Origin: Linum tenue
Lineage: Eukaryota; Streptophyta; Magnoliopsida; Malpighiales; Linaceae
Assembly (NCBI GenBank): GCA_946122785.1
Contig: CAMGYJ010000007.1
Coordinates: 3,054,909-3,118,908 of the forward strand
Reading direction: 5' to 3'
Length of the DNA: 64,000 nt
A program made the translations under genes and the position numbers. Positions within the stretch are counted from its first letter, which is position 1; the number at the start of each line of letters is the position of its first letter. Below are positions 20,576-36,360 of the stretch, in pieces. The notes under the pieces were generated by a model. That model was not told the DNA's origin. It made no database searches and saw only the letters and a program-made list of their open reading frames with translations.

Positions 20576-23160
20576 GAATGAATGAAATGATGTCTGCTTT
20601 TCATTGGGTATGGTTCACTTTCTTAGAAGTCCAAGTACAATTAACAAATTATTGTTATTGTTATTATGGACCAATCGATAAAGCCAGCACAATAATAATT
20701 AGACAAACCATATGGGAACATGTGAAATCACGAGAAGGAAAAAAAACTAAAAGGGGAAAGTGAAACGCGGCAGGTTAGGTTTAGGGGTGGCAAAACCGGT
20801 TTGAGTGGAGCCGGTTTTTATATGTATCATTCTGATTTAAGGTTTTAAAATTATAACCATCTTTTTAATTGGAATTGTGTAGGAATGTAATATGTTATGC
20901 CACAATCAATCAGTATGCGGTTTGAGGAAACCCCACTCATACCATTACCGAACAATCATATATAAAGTTTTTATATCATCTAAAATTGTTCTTCGAATAT
21001 TGATGTAAACTTAAGATGGAAAAAATGCAAAAGAAAGGAAAACACACACTACTAAACGATGAAAACATAAAAAGGAAGAAGGGACTTGTTCTTCGAATAT
21101 TGATGTAAAATTAAGATGGAAAAAATGTAAAAGAAAGGAAAACACACACTACTAAACGATGAAAACATAAAAAGGAAGAAGGGACATGTTCAAAAGTATA
21201 AAGGACCTAGATTCCTTATGTGATAATCGTTTGAATCCAATCCATAAATAGTTAGCCCCACGTTAAACAAGTCACATAAGTAGGGTCACTAAACAGGACT
21301 ATTTAGTAATTAGGTACATGGCTCCACATGTGGTACCGAAATAATTGAGATTTGTACACATAATTAGCCAACCATACGATTAGTGAGCATTGCATTGCTC
21401 CCAAGTTCAGGTTTGGGTGGATGCAAACCAACAATTTAGGGGGAGGATTTGATAAGGTTGGGCACGATTAATTGTACCACAGTTGCACACAAGTATGATC
21501 GTACCAAATTTTACTATGCTTGTATCACGCTCTATATTTCTATGTTATTGGTGTCTCCGCATACGTGTTCAACTAAGATAATCTCGACGTGCAATCAATC
21601 TTCGCAGAACTTAGTGTTGCTCCCATCTCGAATGCTCTTGAAAGTGCTTTGCCACACCGGTAGCCCTTCACGGTCCACAATGAAAACCACTCTGCGAATT
21701 AATTTGTAACGCGTGGGGCCAGTTTTGAAGTGTTTTCTTTTAGTACATGCACTCTTTTTTACTATTGAGAAAAAAATCACCCAAATTCGTACAAATAATG
21801 AGAAGGATAGCAACCATTTGCAATAAGTTGGAATATGATATGACAATTCAAACATATATATGAAATGAATAGGGTTGCTACTTTTCACTCTCTTCCTTGG
21901 TTTGACGAGAAACCATTGCTAATTTGCTACCCTTTCCTTTACTTTTGCCCCTTTTCCTCCAAAACCCGTCGTTCATGAATGTGTGATTCAACACTCGTGA
22001 TGAAACTTCTAGACTCGGCCACTCCAACGCACCGCACGGCCCGGACGAGAATTCCAGAGAATTGAATGCCGCCGCTGGCGCTTTGAGTTGGAGTCACACA
22101 TAACTGTAGAGCTGGACGCCTGGACTCAAGCCTTTAGAAAACGGTTTGGTCCATCCTTTAACTGTCCAGGCAGATGAAGTCAGCCGTTATTATAGCTAGT
22201 TTGATGATTGCACCAGTTTAGTTATTGATCCAGTTCGATTTCATAACGCACTGAGAAGTATTTTCTTGTATGAAGAGAGAATTGGGTTTGATATAGTTTG
22301 GTCGTCGTGGACCTAACCAACCAACTTGTTGGGCAAGAGGGCTGAAGGGTCTGGGTTGGTCAGGTATAAACATAACCTACCGAATTACCTTTTTGTTCAA
22401 ACATGCCAAATTTAGGGAATTTGGTCTAGACCGACTTGAACCTAATAACCATTTCTCTTTGATTCAGATTCTAATTAATGAATTCGATGCAAACCAAATC
22501 CACTTTATCTCAGGTTGATCATTTGGAAATCCTGATTGGATTAATTTCACCAAATTTGATGAATTCACTCTTCCTTATCGACAGGGTGAAATAGAGTTTG
22601 AATAATTTCATTGCCTTGAGCATCACATAACTAATCTAATCTTTCTCTAAGGAAATTGATGATAACTGTTAAGACGAGACAAAAAAAAAAAAGTATTTAT
22701 AATTCTTACTCTAACTACTTTGCATCAATAAATTCAAGAGAATACGAAATACTCTAATCCACGACTAGTATTGCTCCACATAGATCTACGGCTAATATTA
22801 AGTGGTGCATCCACGCAGCCGAGATTAACATTGCAGTTATAACCGCGCTTCTTCGCCGGAGTTATCTTTTCTGAAGTTGCAGTTAAGTTTTCATATGCTT
22901 CAGTTAAGTCTACTTTTTTAATTAATTTCTGAAAACGCAGTTAAGTTGGTTCGGATCCCTAATTAAAAAAAAAAAAATTCTCTCCCTCCTCCATCTCTCG
23001 CTGTCATGAGAGATGACATTAATTAATTCACGATTTGATTTTAATTAATCAAATGTTAAATTTTCCAGTGAGCTTTTCAGTTTTCTTTTCTCTTCTACAC
23101 AGATGCCTAATCAATGCACGCAACGCAATTCATTCCGTTTCTCCTCCCTTTCCCCCTCTC
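20576..23160. other. Intergenic DNA upstream of UGE
   Basis: No gene is supported. At 20784 a TAGGGGTGGCAAAACCGG end of hAT-MITE style appears without a visible partner. A 100-bp tandem duplication lies at 20987-21186. The remainder is AT-rich, with short A runs at about 22681 and 22967. The last 200 bases before 23161 probably hold UGE promoter elements that I cannot name. Confidence 0.45.
20987..21186. repeat. Tandem duplication, two 100-bp units
   Basis: The units 20987-21086 and 21087-21186 both contain TGTTCTTCGAATATTGATGT, AAACACACACTACTAAACGA and AAAAAGGAAGAAGGGAC, and differ at only a few bases. There is no inverted repeat, so this is a simple recent duplication. Confidence 0.85.
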
Positions 23161-23167
23161 TATATAA
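23161..23167 (+). promoter_or_regulatory. TATA box of UGE
   Basis: TATATAA follows a CT-rich block and lies 160 bp upstream of the ATG at 23322. The sequence between is a C/T-rich leader. Confidence 0.6.
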
Positions 23168-23321
23168 TCCTCCGCCTTCCTCCTCCACCCTGTTTTCGGC
23201 CTCAATCAACAACGCACAACAGTTTCCCCCCTTTCGCAAAACTAGAAAACCCGGCAAAACCTCCCTTCTTCCTCCTCTTCCTCCATCTCACTTCGTCGGT
23301 TTCTGTTTGAATTCTCTACTC

Positions 23322-26169
<2,848 letters not shown>

Positions 26170-28203
26170 AAACTGGAAAGAAAGATAACAATCCTCACAG
26201 GGTTTTTTCGCCCCCTTTAGGTACAACAACAGCACAGTAAAGAAGCATATGATATTGGTGTAGATTCTTCCTTCCTCTTAGAAAGTATTAATTACAGTGT
26301 GTAGGCGCAAGAGAAAGAGGAGGATTTGTCTTCTTCCTCTTCTTACTATTGAATAAACATCTTGCTGTGGGCTTCCTGCCTGCTTTGCCCAGTATTGATA
26401 GTAGGAATTTAGATTGGCTTTTTTTCCTTTCTTTTCTTTTCCTCCTTTTTTTCTTCTTTTTCTTGGATCTATAGGATATGTGTAAAGAGGTTAAGGTTAG
26501 GGTTGGTCTTATTTTGGTGTCTAAATTGGTTAGCACGTTGTTCACAGATTATAAGTAGAGAGATGTTCTGCAATCAAATGTGTTCTGTAAAGCTGATAGT
26601 TGTGTTCTGTATGAGTGGTAATAGAAGAACGAATTGTTATTATTTATTATATATTTTAGAACAGATTAACAATTATTTCTGTTCCACATTTTGAGATGTT
26701 CTTCCTCCCTTCCAACTTGGCCTAATAGTGACCTAACAAGTGTCCAGAAATCATTCATTACGTTACCACCGTCAATAGAGAGAGGGATTCTTTGGGCTCG
26801 TGCTCGTCTCGTTGGCGGTGTTTTGATTTCCTGATCATTGGGATCGGTGGATTAATAGTTTAGTTCAGCAATTGAGGATTCTTATGAGGGCAGAGAACGT
26901 GGGTTGTGTATATGGAGGTCAAATCAAGTATGTAACGATAGACGTACTCGTCTCACGGCAGATTGGATAATTTATTATGGATTGCGGAGCGTGGACAGCT
27001 CAATTTGTGGGTTTAATAGACTTGAGTTACTATACATTCATTAGTAATTATATATTACAACAAGACATGATTTGGGGGAAGTCCATGGGACAAATCTTAT
27101 AACGGAATTAACTTTGTGTTCAAACATACGACTTACAACAAAAATATAATGTATGTTCAAATATATTTTGAATCATCATGTATGTGGTATTTTGATCGAT
27201 TCCTACCTTATTATTGGCTTATGTGTGGCGGTTTCTTTTCATCATTTGAAAGCTCAAGACAAGGGAGAATGGATTTCGTCATGAATTGTAATTAGACTTT
27301 GAGGTGGGTTAGGAAGTTAATTGATATATAACAATAGAGTAAACATAGAACATGTCCATTGCTCTATAGTCTATATACCATTCACATTATGTATGAGTAA
27401 TGTTAACCAATCAATGTTGGACACTTGGACTAATTTGTTGCGAAAGGTGGAGAGAAGAGTGATGTAATAGATCTTGCATGATTTGTGGCTATTTCTTACT
27501 ATGATATTAGAGTTGCTTACAATCAATTCACAAAACGCAATTGAGACGAAAAAAACACTGCTTAGTGCCTCAATCGTACGGACTTAATTCCTAATAAAAA
27601 CAAAATCTCTTCAGTAGTACCTAATAACAAAAAAAAAAATCTATATCATCCTTATCTAAAAAAAAACTTAAAACCCATCTCCATCTCATTGAAAAATTTA
27701 TCCAACTTTTTTCACTAATGCCATAAAAAGGACGTCCCACTTATGGTTTCTTGTCCATCTCTCTTTAGTTTTTGTTGACTTCACAAGGTTAAACAAGTCA
27801 CTCATTTCTAAAAAATACCAAGTCACTCAATGATAACTTTTAACTCGGAAATTAGTTCGAAATCCAAGATAAACGATAATAGTAACGATGTTCATCCATA
27901 ATTATAAAAAAGTCCAGTTTTAGTGGCACTTCCTACCGTTGGCGTTGGGTATGAAAAATCATGGTTTTGGATCGGCCCAATTCAAAACAAAGATAGTGGA
28001 CGTTGGGTTGGTGGGCCTACGTTTTGTTTTGTTGTGGCTGAATTTGAACTCAGTATTTTGAATCTCCGAAGCCTTTTCTTCTTAAAATATTTAAAAGAAT
28101 AAAAAAGCCTAATAAACTTTTATCTTCACCATTTAATTAACCATTGGAAAATCCTGCTTCCAAATAAACTAACCGTCTTCGCCTTCGTAAAACCCTCCCA
28201 CAA
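26170..28203. other. UGE 3' UTR and intergenic DNA
   Basis: The 3' UTR runs to roughly 26700; AATAAA at 26352-26357 is one candidate poly(A) signal. The rest to 28200 is AT-rich with no recognisable gene, RNA or transposon ends. Confidence 0.5.
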
Positions 28204-28209
28204 TATATA
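28204..28209 (+). promoter_or_regulatory. TATA box of DRP1
   Basis: TATATA lies about 300 bp before the ATG at 28501, followed by a CT-rich leader. Confidence 0.5.
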
Positions 28210-28500
28210 CACCTCCCTCCATTTTACAGATAACTTCCTAATTACTTTTCCTCTCCATTTGAAGTCATCTCTGTGTCAATTCCAATTCAAACCCACCACG
28301 CGCTTCTCTCTCGCTCCGTCTGCATCGCCAGTCGCCACCAATCCTTCACATCTGCTACCGAAGCTGTTCCTTCCGGCAGATCCCCCGCGCAATTCCTCAG
28401 ATCCAGGGCGATCTCCGATCTGACGGCTGCGGGCGGCTGCGCCGGCGGGACTCTCTACAGATTCCTGCTTGTTTCCTTCATTTCTAACTAGCTCGGAGAT

Positions 28501-31500
28501 ATGGAGAATTTGATCTCTCTAGTTAACAAGATTCAGAGAGCTTGTACTGCTCTCGGTGATCACGGGGAAGCTAGCGCGTTGCCGACTCTTTGGGACTCTT
28601 TGCCGGCTATCGCCGTCGTCGGTGGCCAGGTTACCTTATGAATCCCTAATCTCTTGTTTAAGCGGTTGCCTGTTGGCTCTGGCAGCGTGGATTTGAAGTT
28701 CAAGATGGTGTTGTTGAGTTTTGCGGTTGTTTTATGTTTGAAATAGAGTTCCGGGAAGTCGTCCGTGTTGGAGAGCATAGTAGGAAAGGACTTCTTGCCT
28801 CGTGGATCTGGTAAGAGTTGTTAAACCGAATAGCTCTTTGAAATCGCGTTGTTCTTGTTGAGTTCTCTGTGTCTTGGAGATGGTATAATGAGTCGGTTTG
28901 TCTGAAATTACTTTGTGCAGGGATTGTTACTAGAAGACCTCTAGTGTTGCAGCTTCATAAGCTAGAGGAAGGAAGCAGAGAGTATGCTGAGTTCCTCCAC
29001 CTTCCGAGGAAAAGGTTCACCGATTTTGGTAAGAATTGAACTTCCTGGAGGAAATTCCAATCATGTATTTGTTCTAGATTGGAGTCCATAGGCAAATGTC
29101 TCAACTGGATGGAGTTCCGCATAATGTTCTGATTGTGCTTAGAGCAATGTTATCGAATGCAGTTAATTACTGATCACTATTGGCATGTGGATAGGCCTTT
29201 CTCTTCGCTTATATGGCTCCCAATTTGTTAACTTGTGGCCTTAACTTGGTGAGACGTACTTAGTTGTGTGCTCAATTGGTTTAGTTCGCTCATTACATGG
29301 ATGCAGGTGCTGTGCGGAAAGAGATTGCAGACGAGACTGATAGAGAGACAGGACGCTCTAAACAAATATCTAGTGTTCCAATCCATCTCAGCATATATTC
29401 TCCAAACGGTGAGGCCCAGTATGAGCTTTCCAAGCTTTTTGGCATCTGTTGTTGTAAGCATTCTGCATTCTGATGGCTCTTTGATATTGCAGTTGTCAAC
29501 CTTACGCTGATCGATCTTCCTGGGCTCACAAAAGTAGCTGTTGGTAAGTAGCATCTGTCCATTTAGGTATCGCTGACTGGCCTTCCAAGCCTATAGTTTC
29601 TTCTAGGTAGTTGTTAGACGTCTGGAATATTGAAGGTCATTGAATGAGATGGGAAACGAGTTGCAACCTTGTAAGGGTTCCAAGCATGCATGGTTGGATG
29701 TTTTGATGCAAATGCATGCTGTGTTTATGTTCTTTTCAATCAGTTTCAGCATCTTTGTGGGTTGTTATGTGATTTGTTTTGCAAATTGCAGAGGGTCAAT
29801 CTGACAGTATTGTGCAGGATATCGAGAACATGGTGCGCTCCTTTATTGAGAAGGTAAATCCAAGATGATTGTTTAAATTAAAATTTAATTTGTTACACCT
29901 CTTTCATTTTAGCTTTCAAATTTGTTTACACCTTTGACTCCTTGCTAAATTTTGTGCAGCCCAACTGTTTAATTTTAGCAGTATCACCTGCAAATCAAGA
30001 TCTTGCCACATCTGATGCTGTTAAAATTTCCCGCGACGTGGACCCGACAGGTTAGTTTGCTATATTTGAATCTAGTATGCTAAGCTAGCATGCGCCTGTA
30101 GTCTTAACTAAGTTCTCACAAAGAAGTTATATCTAAGTGCTAGTTGTTGCTTCAGAATATTTTTTTCATCTTCCAATCTTGAGCTTAATGCTCTGGATAA
30201 TGAGAATGTACCCTATTGCATTGTCAGGAGAGAGAACTTTTGGAGTTTTGACAAAGATTGACCTCATGGACAAGGGTACTGATGCAGTAGAAGTAAGTAG
30301 GCTTTTTTGTTTGGATGGCCATGTGTATACATCAAACAGTGCTCTAAGATGCTCTTCTGGCTGATTCAGATATTGGAAGGAAAAGCTTACCGGTTAAAAT
30401 TTCCTTGGATTGGTGTCGTGAACCGTTCTCAAGCTGACATTAACAAGAACGTGGACATGATCGCTGCTCGGCGTAGAGAGCGTGAGTATTTTGCAACCAC
30501 CCCAGAGTACAAGCACCTTGCTAACAGAATGGGTTCTGAGCACCTAGCAAAAATGCTGTCAAAAGTAGGGCCATTGGATTATGCACTTTCCCTCGAATAT
30601 TGGATGCGGTAGTGACCTGATTACTAACGTTGTTTATGGTGCAGCATTTAGAAGTTGTAATCAAGTCCCGTATCCCTGGCCTTCAGTCACTTATTAACAA
30701 GACAATCGCTGAGCTGGAAGCTGAGCTTAGTCGCCTTGGGAAGCCTATTGCTACTGATGCCGGAGTAAGTATGCTCTTTGTAATTGAGGGTCCTTCCCCC
30801 TGATTACAAATCTTAATCCTTGTGTGTGCTTGTGTATATGTCTATCCCACTAGAATGTCTTGAGTGATTATGATTGGTTGATTGCAGGGGAAGCTATATT
30901 CAATCATGGAGATTTGCCGTCTTTTTGATCAAATATATAAGGAGCATCTGGATGGAGTGTAAGTTTAATGTTTTTGTTCTTACCTTTCTGGTCCTTTTGA
31001 CCTCAGATTATGTTCGTTCATGGTAGTTCTATATATTCGACTTTGTATGGTTTCACTTAACTGGACATTCACAGTCGACCAGGAGGTGAAAAGGTATACA
31101 ATGTATTTGATAACCAGCTTCCTGCTGCCCTGAAGAGGTTGCAATTCGACAAACAGCTTGCTATGGAGAATATCCGTAAACTGATCACTGAAGCTGATGG
31201 GTACCAACCACATTTAATAGCTCCCGAGCAGGGATATCGCCGTCTGATTGAATCTTCGTTGGTTACTATCCGAGGTCCTGCTGAGGCAGCTGTTGAAGCG
31301 GTATGCATGCTAATTGGAAAAATGATCTTTTGGGCCAGAGAGTTTATTTCTCACCAGCTGATATATATTTTTGTGCTTGCTGCTTTAGGTTCATTCCATA
31401 TTAAAGGAGCTTGTACAAAAGGCCATCCATGAGACGCTGGTACGCTAATTTTTTTTTACTCTCCTTGTTATTTCTTCTTCCAAGATGTTGAATTGATGTG

Positions 31501-32233
31501 AATTTCCTTTTGGCTAACAGGAGTTGAGGCAGTACCCTGGTCTCAGAGTAGAGCTTACAAACGCAGCTGTTGAATCACTTGACCGAATGAAAGAAGAAAG
31601 CAAGAAAGCAACACTGAAGCTGGTGGACATGGAGTGTAGTTACCTGACTGTTGATTTCTTCAGAAAGCTTCCCCAAGACATTGACAAGGGTGGCAACCCT
31701 ACTCATTCCATATTTGACAGATACAATGATTCGTATCTTAGACGGATTGGTAGGTTTCTTTGATTCCACACTCCTAAAACATGCTTATCATACACTTATT
31801 TGTTAAATATATGATGGTTTCTAGTTTAGAAGACCATCAATAATTTTCTGCGTTGAAATTCATTAACAGGAAGCACAGTTCTTTCCTATGTGAATATGGT
31901 GTGTGCAACCTTACGGAACTCTATTCCCAAGTCCATCGTCTATTGCCAAGTGCGTGAGGCCAAACGAAGCCTCCTTGACCATTTCTTCACCGAGCTGGGA
32001 AAAATGGAGGTGAGCTGATGGTTTGCTCTTTTCCATATCGTGACCAGTCATTTTTGCATTTAATTCAGAAACTAACTTGAAGATGCTAATGGGTACTGTT
32101 GCAGCAAAAGCAATTGTCACAGTTGTTGAACGAAGATCCTGCGGTGATGGAGCGCCGCAGCGCCCTCGCAAAGAGGCTGGAGTTGTATAGGTCTGCGCAG
32201 GCCGAGATCGACCAAGTCGCTTGGGCGAAGTAA
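28501..32233 (+). CDS. DRP1A: Dynamin-related GTPase, DRP1A type (phragmoplastin)
   Basis: This is a large GTPase that assembles on membranes and acts in cell-plate formation and clathrin-mediated endocytosis. I read 16 exons: 28501-28629, 28747-28810, 28921-29028, 29307-29408, 29493-29543, 29792-29853, 29960-30050, 30228-30292, 30370-30564, 30645-30764, 30888-30958, 31075-31300, 31389-31439, 31521-31749, 31870-32009 and 32105-32233. The product is 610 aa in an unbroken frame, the size of Arabidopsis DRP1A. GTPase motifs are G1 GGQSSGKS (41-48), G3 DLPG (142-145) and G4 TKID (211-214). The middle domain and a C-terminal GTPase effector domain ([20 protein letters not shown]) follow. There is no PH or proline-rich domain, as in the plant DRP1 group. 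The N-terminus [20 protein letters not shown] favours DRP1A over DRP1C or DRP1E. Confidence 0.96.
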
Positions 32234-33370
32234 AGGTAATGACGATATCGCTCACATGAAAAAGAATGGAATATGTCGTCGGGCCATCTGGGATGTTGTT
32301 TGGTGATGTTGGCGTCTGGTATTGTAGTATTAGTTGATGAGATTTTCATTGGTGACCTTGCTTCATTTGTTTGCCATCCGCTGATTCATTTTTATTATGT
32401 AGTTCTCCTCCTGTGAGCTATTAAGATTTTCCTCGTCTTTGATTTGGCTGGCTTTAGTAAACGAATTGACGGCTATACGGATAGAGCCTGTGTATATGTG
32501 TATACGGAGAGAGCCTGTGTTTTGCTTAGCTTATGCTGCATTCTTAGGTTTGGAGTTGCCCTACATGGTAATTTTGCTGTTTTTATGTGGCTGTCTACTA
32601 GAAATTTCACTTCTTCCAATTAGTAAACTATGTGATGCAACATGCCCTCTGAGAGATGGAAAAGCTGTAAGGAGGGTTGTCTGCCACTGACGGGTTTCGA
32701 AGCTGTGATCTTCGAGCTGCCGAGCCAGAGTGTGATGGTGGAACGAATCGTCATTTACATATGAAGTTGTTCGTCTCCTGCGAAACCTGTTCGTCGTATG
32801 TATGCATATGGCATTTTGGTAGACGATAGGCGAATGAAGCGGCAGATGTAGTGGCTCACCATCACCGCCATCCTCGTTACCAATTTCATACAATAGCAGT
32901 TTGGTGTGCCATCTGATGGACTTCAGATGGGTTGAGATAGTTCCATAATGGTGCTGCCAAAGCTTAAAGAAAGAAAATCTATGACATAGTCTGACCTAGT
33001 TTAGCCTAGCGATTATGACACAATAACATCAACATGGTGGTTTTTATTAGTGCACAGTTTATACTTTATTGTGATCGGGAATTGCTGATCAAAAAGTTAA
33101 GTAGGGCTTTTGGCCCATAGTTCTGGGCTATTGAACTGGCCCAGTTTAGCCCGTTATGCTGAACGGATTCTTCTCGATAGGTTTGGGTAAATTGGGTTAG
33201 GATATTTCCACACCCAACCAACCCAATCTCGGGTTGAGTATCCGAGTAGCCGAACCAAAAGGTTCTCCCACAGATTCCCAAATTCCTTACCGTTCCGTTA
33301 CCGGGCCGCTTTCCTCTCCTGTCGCTGTATGACGTTTTAACTGACAACAAAAAACTTTCAACTCAAGTTC
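32234..33370. other. DRP1 3' UTR and intergenic DNA
   Basis: The DRP1 3' UTR probably runs to about 32600, but I see no strong AATAAA. Beyond it is unique-looking sequence with no supported gene. The ORFs in it share no known motif. Confidence 0.45.
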
Positions 33371-33639
33371 ATATGGTTCGTAGATCCCAGCCCAAAACTC
33401 AGATTCAAATGCGAAAGAAGACGAGAAACGAAGAGACAGAGGAAGAAAGGAATCTTAACGTTCGTCTTATTTCATCATTGGATTTGATCTGCCCTTCTCT
33501 CCCGGGATCAAAAGGTACGTATCACCGTGTCCCATTCTTCATTTCTGAATCCGTTTCCCCCTCTTCTCTTGTAAGATTTAGATTTTAGACGTACCTGGAT
33601 TTTCTGTTTCCATTTCTGTGAATTGGGTTTGCCTTCATT

Positions 33640-34140
33640 TCCCTGTCGGTTCTAGCTACCGTCTCCGGGTGGTCTTCCCTGGAAATGAAAATGTCGCCGG
33701 GGATGTAATTGGAAAACGTTGGTCGGTTTCTATGCACGCGAGTTCGACAGGGGAAAGTTTGGTTCAGTTCCAATCCGTTCTCTTTGCGCCTGCTGCTGTA
33801 AAGGTGGGAACTTTATGGAATACCGACTGGTTATTACGCCAGAGATGCATGTTCATGATGACCTCTTTACTAGGTTATGAAGGGGCTAAGTTTTGTTATT
33901 CTGGTGTTGTTGGTTTCCAGTTCCTGTCTCTGGGTGGTCTTCCCAGGAATATGAAATGTCGCCGGGGATGTATTTGGAAACCGTTAGTCGGTTTGAATGC
34001 ACGCAAATTCGACTGGGGAATGTTTGGTTCAGCTTCCAATCTTCGCTCTTTGTCCCAGGCTTTTGTAAAGGTGGAAACTTTACAGAATGCTGATGGTTAT
34101 TAGGCTGGTGATGCATGTTCATGAGCTCTTTTAATTAGGT
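33640..34140 (+). repeat. Older tandem duplication in the lipase leader, offset about 265 bp
   Basis: Segments starting near 33650 and 33915 share CTGGGTGGTCTTCCC-type, ATGTCGCCGGGGATGTA, GTCGGTTT..ATGCACGC, AAGTTTGGTTCAG / AATGTTTGGTTCAG and GATGCATGTTCATGA blocks. The copies have drifted by many substitutions. The segment lies in the probable non-coding 5' part of the lipase gene. Confidence 0.75.
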
Positions 34141-34344
34141 TATGATCGCTTGAAATGAAAAGGGGGCTAAACATATTCATCTGGTAACTTTGGGGATATC
34201 GTTGGAGATTGCTTGCAGGCTTGCGGTTCTTTCAAATCCATTGTGAAAGTAAGGGAAGATTTGCTGGTGTTGATGGTTTTCTGGCCTTCCCCTGCATTGG
34301 ATTTGGCATTTGCTTTATTTATTTGTTCAGAGGGTTCATAATCG

Positions 34345-34829
34345 ACTTATTGTTAGTTCTTTAGGTATGATGATTGGGGATTTCCCAACTGGTGGGAGTT
34401 GGAAATGATTTGTCACATGAGAAACCTTAAAATTTGATTGCTACTTCTTTATTCTTCTTTGATCATAGAAGTTTGTTGTAAACCATGAGCCACTTGCTAA
34501 TCTATTGTTGTGTTCTTGAATGCACCAGTAACTCGTTGCGTAGGATCAGGAGATCGCAGAAGGCACATATCAACTTATTGGTGCTATCCCAATCCCAATA
34601 TCAACTTATTGTTAGTTCTTTAGGTATGATGATTGGGGATTTCCCAACTGGTGGGAGTTGGAAATGATTTGTCACATGAGAAACCTTAAAATTTGATTGC
34701 TACTTCTTTATTCTTCTTTGATCATAGAAGTTTGTTGTAAACCATGAGCCACTTGCTAATCTATTGTTGTGTTCTTGAATGCACCAGTAACTCGTTGCGT
34801 AGGATCAGGAGATCGCAGAAGGCACATAT
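34345..34829 (+). repeat. Recent perfect duplication just upstream of the lipase ATG
   Basis: Bases 34345-34570 recur at 34604-34829 with no difference that I can see, an offset of 259 bp with a 33-bp linker. The duplicated piece includes a pyrimidine-poor stretch ending GCACCAG that could be a splice acceptor, and the leader that follows it. The second copy stops six bases before the ATG at 34836. Confidence 0.9.
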
Positions 34830-34835
34830 GCTACC

Positions 34836-35986
34836 ATGGAGTCCGAGAGGGAAGATTTCAACCTCTCAGGACCCTTGCACTTGACTTTTGTTGATTGGTA
34901 AGCCTTAACTTTCCACCAGTTTCAGTAAACCAAAGAAATGAATGTGAAGAAAAATGATCAGTCCATTGCCATTTTCAAAAGCTCTTCGTTAAATATGGCA
35001 GGTCTAATGCACATCATCGAAGATCCGTCGCAGCCAGTTTAGTCCAAGCCGTCTACATCCTAGAGCGAGACCGCCAGCTCAAACGCCAGCATCCAATCGC
35101 ACTTGCACCGCCATGGTGGGAGTTTTTCCACTTCAAGTTGCTCCGCAAGCTGGTAGACGATGCTGATCACTGCATCTTTGGAGCCATCTACGAGTACAGA
35201 CCACCAACCCCTCATGGTCACCAGTCCCTCGATGCAAGCCCACGTTACGTGATCGCCTTCCGTGGAACCTTAACCAAGCCCGATTCTTTCGCACGGGACA
35301 TCGAGCTTGACCTCCACATCATCAGGAACGGGCTCCACGAGACCTCCCGCTTCGAGATAGCAATCCAGGCAGTACGCAACATGGTGGCAGCAGTAGGCGA
35401 CTCCAACGTCTGGCTGGCTGGACACTCTCTGGGAGCAGCCATGGCAATGCTGGCAGGGAAAACCATGGCCAAGAATGGAACTTTCATACCGGCATTTCTC
35501 TTTAACTCGCCATTCTTCTCCGCCCCCATCGAGAGGATCAAAGACAAGCGAGTGAAGCATGGGATTCGGATTGCTGGCAGCGTGATCACAGCTGGGCTCG
35601 CATTTGCTTCCAAGAGGAACTACAGCAGCCAGCAGGCAGGCAGTCGGTCTGTGGCTGATCCTTTTGTAGCTCTCTCGTCGTGGGTGCCTTGCGTGTTCGT
35701 CAATCCAGGGGACCCGATATGCTCGGAGTACGTGGGGTACTTTGAGCATAGGAAGAAGATGGATGAGATTGGGATTGGAGCGATCGAGAAGCTGGCGACT
35801 CAGAACACGTTGGGCGGGCTGCTGATGAGTGCAATGGGGAGGGATTCGGAGCCGTTGCACCTCATCCCTTCAGCAGTTCTGGCTGTGAATTTGAGCCCTG
35901 CGCAGGATTTCAAGGAAGCTCACGGGATTCACCAGTGGTGGAGGCCCGATTTACAGCTGCAATCCAACATTTACAAGTACAAATAG
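34836..35986 (+). CDS. Class-3 lipase-like alpha/beta hydrolase (At4g10955-like)
   Basis: This is a likely cytosolic hydrolase of the lipase class 3 fold; its substrate is unknown. I read two coding exons, 34836-34897 and 35002-35986, giving 348 aa (METSER-like start MESEREDFNLSGP, end SNIYKYK). The nucleophile elbow GHSLG holds Ser163, and the oxyanion-side strand YVIAFRGT is at about 104-110. The conserved PWWEFFHFKL, SPFFSAPIERIK and DPICSEYVGYFEHR blocks match the plant family often labelled GDSL esterase/lipase At4g10955. That label is a misnomer, since the sequence has a GxSxG motif and no GDSL block. There is no signal peptide. The start was chosen because it is in frame with the splice at 34897 and matches the family N-terminus. 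Leader exons upstream are likely but not resolved. Confidence 0.88.
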
Positions 35987-36360
35987 ACTTTGCTGGTTGT
36001 CACACAGGCCTGCCGGTCACCTCCCCTGTAGAAGAACTTATGTCACATTCGATTCTTTTTTTTTTTTTTTTGTGCTGTTCTTGCCCATATTTAATTTGAT
36101 GGATCATATGTCATGTGATCGATAACGGTTGAATTCATTTTGTGTCTAATGGTTTTGAATCATACAATATGAGCAATCCAATGACATAAGTATACATTTC
36201 GAAATCCTGGTTTAAGAATATGTAAATTTGAATCATAAAACTATCCTTTGAAGGACTGCATCCGTTTCTCCCAACAGGAAAAAAAAAAAAAAAGACCGAA
36301 TGCCGTACCAATGGCTGCTTTGTGGGACTAATTTGCACTTAATTAAGAACTGTGATTTTA
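35987..36360. other. Lipase 3' flank
   Basis: This holds the probable 3' UTR, with a long T run at about 36056-36071 and an A run near 36280. No gene is visible, and satellite sequence begins at about 36360. Confidence 0.5.

Noticed and set aside
35245..35860. Long minus-strand ORFs over the lipase gene
   Set aside because: They are opposite-strand shadows of the GC-rich lipase exon; the plus-strand protein has the conserved motifs.
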